A stretch of 64,000 nucleotides of DNA, from positions 3,100,001 through 3,164,000 of the forward strand of contig NZ_LR594671.1 of the NCBI RefSeq assembly GCF_901827185.1. The letters are read 5' to 3'. This DNA comes from Variovorax sp. PBL-E5 (GTDB lineage Bacteria; Pseudomonadota; Gammaproteobacteria; Burkholderiales; Burkholderiaceae_C). The translations under genes were made by a program, and so were the position numbers. The notes under the pieces are model-generated. The model was not told the DNA's origin and did no database searches. It saw nothing but the letters and a program-made list of their open reading frames with translations. This document shows positions 58,657 to 64,000 of the stretch, one piece after another (the stretch's first letter is position 1; each line of letters begins with the position of its first letter).

Positions 58657-59381
58657 GCCAGGTAGATCTTCTGAAGCCGCAACAGGTGGTTGCGCATCTT
58701 CTGCGCCGCCGCGTCGGCTTCGCGCGCACGCAGATGGCCCAGCAGTTGCCGGCGCAGCGGCATCACCGAGCGGTTCGAGGTCGGACCCACCTCGTTGACG
58801 AACTTCGCCGTGATCGCCGTCACCGCATCGGTCAGCGTGATGAGCAGCGGATTGCGCGTCATCCGCGCGAGCATGCGATGGAACTCGAGGTTGATGGCGG
58901 TGCGCCGCGCGAAGTCGTTCTCTTTCGCGGCCTGCTCGGCCAGCACGACGTTCTGCTCGATCGCATCCACCTCCTCCGGCGTGCAGCGCTGGCACGCGAG
59001 CCGCACCACCTCGACGCCGATCAACAGGCGCACTTCGGTCAGATGCTCCGGCTGGATGGTGCCGAGCGAATAGAGATCGGAGATCCCCGCGAGCACCGCG
59101 TCGCCGCCGCCATCGCGGATGAAGGCGCCGCCGGCCGCGCCCTTCTTCATCTCCAGCAGGCCGCTGTCGACGAGCGAACGCAGGGCCTGGCGGACCGAGT
59201 TGCGGCTGACGCTAAACTGCTCCGACAGATCGCGCTCGGAAGGCAGCCGGTCGCCGGCCTTCAGCCGATGGCTGGCCAGCAAGGCGCGTATCTGGGCCTG
59301 GATCTCATCGGCGGGCCGGGTGCCCATCACCGGCTTGAATCGCAGCGCCGCCCGGGTCCGGGACTGTTGTGTCTGTGGCAT
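58641..59381 (-). CDS. GntR-family transcriptional regulator (FadR/FCD type)
   Basis: 246 aa. The winged helix-turn-helix is at about 25-95 (ADEIQAQIRALLASHRLKAG, LPSERDLSEQFSVSRNSVRQAL), followed by an FCD ligand domain with metal-ligand-like Asp/His positions (NLEFHRMLARMTRN and LRREL-like helices near the end). Convergent with the ligase gene and divergent from the PaaX-family gene, it may repress either or both blocks. Its target site was not identified. Confidence 0.92.
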   Translation of the reverse strand: MPQTQQSRTRAALRFKPVMGTRPADEIQAQIRALLASHRLKAGDRLPSERDLSEQFSVSRNSVRQALRSLVDSGLLEMKKGAAGGAFIRDGGGDAVLAGISDLYSLGTIQPEHLTEVRLLIGVEVVRLACQRCTPEEVDAIEQNVVLAEQAAKENDFARRTAINLEFHRMLARMTRNPLLITLTDAVTAITAKFVNEVGPTSNRSVMPLRRQLLGHLRAREADAAAQKMRNHLLRLQKIYLAQIAG

Positions 59382-59438
59382 TCGTAGCGTTTCGTCCAAT
59401 GTTGCTCTCCCTATGCTAACCACTGCCGTCGCACACGC

Positions 59439-60305
59439 ATGAAAGAAGATCGCACCGCCACGGCATCGCCGGCGGAATCCGCCGCGGCGCCGCGCATCGG
59501 CCCGGGCAGCGCGCGCTCGGTGCTGCTCACCCTGCTCGGCGAATTCGTGCACCCGTCGCACGCGCCCACCTGGACCTCGACGCTGCTGTACGCCTTCGCC
59601 GGGGTCGGCATCGCGGAGAAGGCGGCGCGCCAGGCGATCGCGCGCGCTGCCGCGGCCGGATGGATCGAGAACGACCGCGACGGCCGCCGCGCGGCCTGGC
59701 GGATGACCGAGCGCGCCACGCATCTGATCAGCGAAGGCTCGCAGCGCGTGCGCTCGATCCGCACTGCCACGGCCGCCTGGAAAGGCGAATGGGTCGTGCT
59801 GCACATCACCTTGCCGGAATCGCGGCGAGCGGATCGCCTGCGCCTGTACCGGGCGCTGAGCTGGCTCGGCTTCGGCAGCCCCAGACCGGGCTTGTGGATC
59901 GGCCCGCACGCGGATCGCGCCGAGGCGGCGCGCGCGGCGGTGGAACAACTCGACCTTGCCGGCAACACGGTTGCCTTCAACGCGCAGTCGCTCGGCTTCG
60001 GCGTTGCCGAGCGCGAGCTGGTCGCGCAGGCCTGGGACCTCGACGCGCTCTCGCTGCACTACGAGGTGCTGGTGCAGCATTTCCGGGAGCTGCGGCCGCG
60101 CGACGAGGAGGACGTCTTCTTCGCCCACATCGAACTCGTGAATGCGCTGCAGCGCCTGCCGTCGATCGACCCGGGCCTTCCGGCCGCCCTGCTGCCGGCC
60201 GACTGGCAAGGCACGCGCGCCGGAGAGCGGCTGGACGAACTGCGCGCGAAGTGGCGCGCCACCGCGCATGCGCACTGGCGCAAGGTGCAGGGCCAGAGCG
60301 GCTGA
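59439..60305 (+). CDS. PaaX-family transcriptional regulator
   Basis: 288 aa. The N-terminal domain (SARSVLLTLLGEFVHPSHAPTWTSTLLYAF) and the helix-turn-helix segment EKAARQAIARAAAAGWIEND match the PaaX layout, with the central WVVLHITLPESRRADRLRLYRALSWLGFG and the C-terminal helical domain. PaaX senses phenylacetyl-CoA in E. coli; members near other CoA clusters sense other acyl-CoAs. Here the neighbours are ligase and CoA-transferase genes but no paa genes. It ends 3 bp from the convergent second ligase gene. Confidence 0.9.
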   Translation: MKEDRTATASPAESAAAPRIGPGSARSVLLTLLGEFVHPSHAPTWTSTLLYAFAGVGIAEKAARQAIARAAAAGWIENDRDGRRAAWRMTERATHLISEGSQRVRSIRTATAAWKGEWVVLHITLPESRRADRLRLYRALSWLGFGSPRPGLWIGPHADRAEAARAAVEQLDLAGNTVAFNAQSLGFGVAERELVAQAWDLDALSLHYEVLVQHFRELRPRDEEDVFFAHIELVNALQRLPSIDPGLPAALLPADWQGTRAGERLDELRAKWRATAHAHWRKVQGQSG

Positions 60306-60308
60306 CGC

Positions 60309-61940
60309 CTAGTCGCCCGCCCACTGCCTGGGCAGATCGCGCTTGAAGATCTTGCCCGTGGCATTGGTGGGCAGCGCCTCGCTGCGCAACCACCAGCGCG
60401 AGGGCACTTCGAATTTTCCGAGATGCGCGGCCGCATGGCGCCGCAGGTCTTCCACATTCGCGGATGCGCCTTCGCGCAGCACCACCACGGCCGCAACCTC
60501 TTCGCCCAGGTCCGCATGCGCCAGCCCGACCACGGCGACCTCGACGACATCGGGGTGCGTCTGCAGGCCATGCTCCACGTGCGCGCAGGCGATGTTCTCG
60601 CCGCCGCGGATGACGATGTCCTTCGATCGGCCGACCACATAGAGATGGCCGTCCTCGACGCGGCCGAGGTCGCCGGTCTTGACCCAGCCATCGGCGTCGG
60701 CGATCGGCACCGGGTCGCCCCAGTAGCCGAGGGTGACCGTGGGCGTGCGCGCGAAGATCTCGCCGGCGCCGCTCGCATCGGCATCGGCGATGCGCAGCTC
60801 CACCACCGGCAAGGGCTTGCCGACGCAGCCGGGCCGGCCTTTCACGTCGTCGCCCGAACCGGCCGCGAGCACGCCGCCGGCCTCGGTCAGACCATAGAGG
60901 CTGCCCACGCTTTTCTTCGTCGCCGGGAAGGCCCGCTGCACCTTCTCGCGCAGTTCGACCGAGATCGCCGCGCCGCCCATCGGGATCGAGCGCAGGCTCG
61001 AGGTGTCGAACTCGGCGAAGCGCTCGTGTTCGACGACGCGCGACACCATCGTCGGAATGCTGCCCCAGACGCGCACCTTCTCGCGCTGGATCAGATTCAG
61101 GATCGCCAGCGGATCGAAGCGCCCTTCGAGGAACACCAGCGAACCGCCCGACAGCAAGGTCGAGAGGCTGATCTGGACGCCGGCCAGGTGGAACAGCGGC
61201 ACGGTCAGCAGGCTGACGGTGCCCGGCTTGTCCATCGGCAGCTCGTTCGGCAGGCGGCCGGTGAGCGCCAGCAGGTTCTGGATGTTCGCGATCACGCCGC
61301 GGTGGGACATCATCACGCCCTTGGCAACGCCGGTGGTGCCGGAGCTGAACATGATGATGGCGAGATCGTCTTCCGAAAGTCGCGTCGGCGGCAGCGCGGC
61401 CACGGGCTCGGATGCGTCGATCACCGAGCGCAGTGCACGCAGATCCATCGGATGGAAGGACGGGTCCAGCGCGCGCGCGCCCTCGCGATCGGTCAGCACC
61501 GCAACCGGATCGACGGTCGCGAGCGCCTCGCGCGTTTCATCATCGCCCCACCAGGCGTTCGCCAGCACCGTCACCGCGCCGAGCGACTGCAAGGCCCAGA
61601 AGGACACCAGCCATTCGAGCGAGTTGTAGGCCAGCAGCACCACGCGATCGCCCTGCGCGATGCCGCGCGCGTGCAATGCCGAGGCCACGCGCTGCACCGC
61701 CGCTTCGAATGCAAGAAAGTCGAGCCGGCGTTCGCCCTCGATGACGAAAGGCCGATGGCCCCAGCGGCGCGCATCGCGCAGCAATTCGGGGATCGAGCGC
61801 GGCCGGTGTGCGTAGGCGCGGCAGGGGTGGCCGGCTACCGTGACGGTTTCGACCGTGCGCCCCCAGCGCTGCGATGCATCGGGCGTGCCGATATCGGCAG
61901 GCGCGGCCGCGGACGGTGAAGCCTGCTGCAGCGTGCTCAT
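60309..61940 (-). CDS. AMP-dependent acyl-CoA ligase (second)
   Basis: 543 aa ANL-superfamily enzyme. MFSSGTTGVAKGVMM is the phosphate loop, SVGSLYGLTEAGG the adenine region, DGWVKTGDLGRVEDGHLYV the hinge side and LPTNATGKIFKRDLP holds the catalytic Lys. It is well diverged from the ligase at 56974. Its ATG overlaps the stop of the CaiB gene upstream (ATGA), so the two are cotranslated. Confidence 0.93.
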   Translation of the reverse strand: MSTLQQASPSAAAPADIGTPDASQRWGRTVETVTVAGHPCRAYAHRPRSIPELLRDARRWGHRPFVIEGERRLDFLAFEAAVQRVASALHARGIAQGDRVVLLAYNSLEWLVSFWALQSLGAVTVLANAWWGDDETREALATVDPVAVLTDREGARALDPSFHPMDLRALRSVIDASEPVAALPPTRLSEDDLAIIMFSSGTTGVAKGVMMSHRGVIANIQNLLALTGRLPNELPMDKPGTVSLLTVPLFHLAGVQISLSTLLSGGSLVFLEGRFDPLAILNLIQREKVRVWGSIPTMVSRVVEHERFAEFDTSSLRSIPMGGAAISVELREKVQRAFPATKKSVGSLYGLTEAGGVLAAGSGDDVKGRPGCVGKPLPVVELRIADADASGAGEIFARTPTVTLGYWGDPVPIADADGWVKTGDLGRVEDGHLYVVGRSKDIVIRGGENIACAHVEHGLQTHPDVVEVAVVGLAHADLGEEVAAVVVLREGASANVEDLRRHAAAHLGKFEVPSRWWLRSEALPTNATGKIFKRDLPRQWAGD

Positions 61941-63178
61941 TGCGCGCCGCCCATCCGGCCCGCGAGGCCGTCGATCTCGGCGGCGCCGTAGCCGAGTTCT
62001 TCCAGCACGGCGCGGGTGTGTTCGCCGGACTCCGGCGGCGGCGGCACCTGTCCGCGGTGAATGCCGTCGAAGCGCAGCGGCGCATCGACCGATCGGGCCT
62101 CGCCCACCTGCACCCAGGCGCCGATGGCCTCGGCCTGCGCATCGTCCATGACCTCGGCCGGCGTCTGGATCGGCGCCCACCAGACTTCGTGTTCGTCGAA
62201 CTTCGCGCGCCAGTAGGCCAGCGGCTGCGCATTGAAGGCCTCGTCGAACAGCGCAATCAGTTCGCGGCTGTTCGTGCCGATGCCGCGCGCATCGCGAAAG
62301 CGCTCGTCGTCCACAAGCTCGCCGCGGCCGATGGCACGCAGCACCGGCCCGAGATGGCGCCGCGCCTCGACGCCGACGAGGAAGAACCAGTGGTCGTCCG
62401 AGCTGCGGTAGGAGTTGTACATCGGTGTCCGCGATTCGTCGCGCGGGCGCGGCGGCTTGGGCTTGCCGCCGAGCGCCTGCTGTCCGAGTTCGCCGGCGAG
62501 GGCCCACATGCCGGTGCGCATGAGCGAGGCTTCGACGAAGCGGCCGTGGCCGGTCTGCCCGCGCTCCATCAGCGCGGCCATCACGCCCGACGCGGCGGCC
62601 AGTGCCGTGAACGCATCGCCGATGCCCTGCAGCAGCGCGGCCGGCGGCGTGCCGGCGGTGGTGATCTCGTGCGCGATGCCGGTGCGGCCGTAGAAGGCGG
62701 CGATGTCGTAGCCCGGCCGGTCCTGGTCGGGGCCGCCCCAGCCATAGGCGCTGACCGTGCAATAGACCAGGCGCGGATAGCGCTCGCGCACCGCGTCGGC
62801 GCCGAGGCCCAGCCGCTGGAGCGCATCGGGGCGCAGGTTGGTGAGCAGCACGTCGGCGCCCTCGAGCAGACGGTCCAGCACTTCGCGCCCGGCTTCGGTC
62901 TTGACCTCGAGTTCGATCGAGCGCTTGCCCCGGTTGGCCGCGATGAAGGCGCCGTTGGGCGTGCCGCTGCGCGCCCCCATCGAGGCAAAGATGGTGCGCA
63001 TCGGTTCGCCGCCGGGCGGCTCGATCTTGATGACGTCGGCGCCCCAGTCCGCGAGCAGGCCGCCGGCCAGCGGCCCGGCCATCCAGTGCGCGAGTTCGAC
63101 GATCCGCACGCCGCGCAGGGGTCGGGCCTCGCCGCGATCGGGCAAGGCGGGGGTGGAAGGAGCGGTCGATGTGTTCAT
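61937..63178 (-). CDS. CaiB/BaiF family CoA-transferase (second)
   Basis: 413 aa from ATG 63178; an in-frame ATG at 63187 would add three residues. The signature region is VRIVELAHWMAGPLAGGLLADWGADVIKIE-like, with the catalytic Asp in RPGYDIAAFYGRTGI. NRGKRSIELEVKTEAG and VLLTNLRPDALQRLGL are family segments. It is the first gene of a minus-strand pair with an acyl-CoA ligase and is divergent from an enoyl-CoA hydratase gene. Confidence 0.92.
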   Translation of the reverse strand: MNTSTAPSTPALPDRGEARPLRGVRIVELAHWMAGPLAGGLLADWGADVIKIEPPGGEPMRTIFASMGARSGTPNGAFIAANRGKRSIELEVKTEAGREVLDRLLEGADVLLTNLRPDALQRLGLGADAVRERYPRLVYCTVSAYGWGGPDQDRPGYDIAAFYGRTGIAHEITTAGTPPAALLQGIGDAFTALAAASGVMAALMERGQTGHGRFVEASLMRTGMWALAGELGQQALGGKPKPPRPRDESRTPMYNSYRSSDDHWFFLVGVEARRHLGPVLRAIGRGELVDDERFRDARGIGTNSRELIALFDEAFNAQPLAYWRAKFDEHEVWWAPIQTPAEVMDDAQAEAIGAWVQVGEARSVDAPLRFDGIHRGQVPPPPESGEHTRAVLEELGYGAAEIDGLAGRMGGAQ

Positions 63179-63195
63179 GCTTGTCATGCTACATA

Positions 63196-63217
63196 ATATT
63201 GACGATACGGTCAATAT
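63196..63217. promoter_or_regulatory. 22-bp perfect palindrome in the divergent CaiB/hydratase promoter
   Basis: ATATTGAC (63196-63203), six bases, GTCAATAT (63210-63217): perfect 8-bp arms. It lies 18 bp from the CaiB start and 44 bp from the hydratase start, in an A+T-rich stretch that must contain both promoters. The size and symmetry suit a TetR, GntR or PaaX-class dimer. The regulator is not identified. Confidence 0.6.
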
Positions 63218-63261
63218 GTGTATCATATCAACAGCCCGCCGCACCCAACCTGGAGCATCGA

Positions 63262-64000
63262 ATGCAAGACGCCGTCATCACCGAGAAGCAGGGCCCCGTC
63301 GCCCGCCTCATCCTCAACCGGCCCGACAAGCACAACGCGCTGCGCTTCGCGGATCTCGACCTGCTCGTCGCCGCCTTGCACGAGGCGGAGGAAGACGACG
63401 ACGTCAAGGTCATCGTCCTCAAGGGCAACGGCCCCTCGTTCTGCGCGGGCCACGACTACAACGATGCCATCCGCTCCTACGGCCTCGAAGACGACGGCAG
63501 CGGCGCGAAGCCGCGCCGTCCGAGCCAGCGCTCGCGGCTGTTGCGCGACCGCAAGCTGGGCATGAACTACATGGCCTTCCAGAATTCGCTCAAGCCGGTG
63601 ATCGCACAGGTGCACGGGCATTGCACGGGCGTGGGCATGTACCTGGTGGAACTGGTCGATCTGGCCATCGCCGCCGACGACGCCACGTTCAGCCACGCCG
63701 AACAGCGCCTCGGCCTGGCGGGCAACACCTGGCACCTGAACAGCCAGATCCTGATGTACGGCGCCAAGAAGGCGCGCGAGCTGATGCTGCTGGGCGACGC
63801 GTTCGATGGGCGCGAAGCCGAACGCGTGGGGCTGGTGAACCGCGCCGTCGCGCCCGGCGACCTCGAATCGACCGTCGAGGCATGGGCGCAGAAGATCAGC
63901 AAGCATGCGCGCGACGCGCTCGTCACCGGCAAGGCCATGCACCAGATGGCACTCGACAGCCTGGGCGGCAGCCAGCAGTTCGCCCGCGGCTATGTGGGCC
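63262..64000 (+). CDS. enoyl-CoA hydratase/isomerase family protein, partial at the right edge
   Basis: 246 codons visible; the 3' end is outside the window. Crotonase-fold features are LILNRPDKHNALRFADL, SFCAGHDYNDAI and QVHGHCTGVGMYLVELVDLAIAA, with SHAEQRLGLAGNTWH in the second catalytic region. A Glu/Gln pair there suggests an active but atypical hydratase or hydrolase. GGAG upstream supports the ATG. Divergent from the CaiB-ligase pair with a shared palindromic operator, so all three probably serve one pathway. Confidence 0.88.
   Translation, partial: MQDAVITEKQGPVARLILNRPDKHNALRFADLDLLVAALHEAEEDDDVKVIVLKGNGPSFCAGHDYNDAIRSYGLEDDGSGAKPRRPSQRSRLLRDRKLGMNYMAFQNSLKPVIAQVHGHCTGVGMYLVELVDLAIAADDATFSHAEQRLGLAGNTWHLNSQILMYGAKKARELMLLGDAFDGREAERVGLVNRAVAPGDLESTVEAWAQKISKHARDALVTGKAMHQMALDSLGGSQQFARGYVG

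Noticed and set aside
59382..59438. PaaX or GntR operator between the two divergent regulator genes
   Set aside because: No convincing palindrome or match to a known PaaX box could be seen in the 57 bp.

Overview
The window is 64 kb of G+C-rich, tightly packed bacterial DNA, read as a chromosomal segment of a betaproteobacterium, most likely a Variovorax-like member of the Comamonadaceae. The reasons are codon use dominated by G/C third positions, three orphan Bug-type (TctC) periplasmic binding proteins, a CaiB/PaaX/acyl-CoA ligase style of catabolism, and a glycogen/trehalose operon of the type found in Burkholderiales. The taxon is inferred from gene families, not measured. I see no rRNA, tRNA, CRISPR array, insertion sequence or prophage.

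Region 1 (1-9138, minus strand) is one catabolic operon. In order of transcription it encodes an MFS permease, an aldehyde dehydrogenase, a Rieske oxygenase, its flavin/2Fe-2S reductase, a GMC alcohol dehydrogenase, a GntR/HutC regulator and a formylglycine-type sulfatase that runs off the left edge. Two perfect and one degenerate copy of a GTCCT-N4-AGGAC operator sit over the likely promoter, and a possible 30-codon leader ORF overlaps the permease start. The set reads as uptake, desulfation, alcohol and aldehyde oxidation, and oxygenation of an unknown sulfate ester.

Region 2 (9139-20351) concerns the envelope. It has two overlapping DUF202 membrane proteins, an O-antigen ligase-like protein, and a complete arn (lipid A 4-amino-4-deoxy-L-arabinose) operon arnT-arnF-arnB-arnC-arnA(formyltransferase)-arnA(decarboxylase)-arnD. 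ArnA is split into two genes, only one flippase subunit is present, and there is a PmrA-box-like site upstream. A NUDIX hydrolase and an aldo/keto reductase follow.

Region 3 (20487-31078) is mixed: a DUF4124 protein, an alpha/beta hydrolase with a TctC protein and divergent LysR, a short-chain dehydrogenase relative lacking its catalytic residues, an FHA protein and a GAF protein. Next comes a visibly A+T-richer two-gene cassette (27225-28464) that encodes a degenerate response-regulator receiver protein and a small partner sharing its C-terminal module. The region ends with an XPD/DinG-type helicase carrying an N-terminal RecB/Cas4-like nuclease domain. The two-gene cassette is the best candidate here for an undescribed system.

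Region 4 (31197-48519, plus strand) is a 17-kb operon for alpha-glucan and trehalose: glgB, glgE, a treS-maltokinase fusion, a small mechanosensitive-channel-like membrane protein, glgX/treX, treZ and a malQ-treY fusion. It covers both the TreS-maltokinase-GlgE-GlgB route into glucan and the TreX-TreY-TreZ route from glucan to trehalose, and points to an osmotic/desiccation role.

Region 5 (48545-64000) is a CoA-based carboxylic-acid catabolic area. An IclR gene diverges from a ferredoxin-NADP reductase and a molybdopterin oxidoreductase. Then come TctC, enoyl-CoA hydratase, CaiB, TctC and acyl-CoA ligase, a convergent FadR-type GntR, a PaaX-family regulator, and a second ligase-CaiB pair divergent from a second enoyl-CoA hydratase across a perfect 22-bp palindrome.
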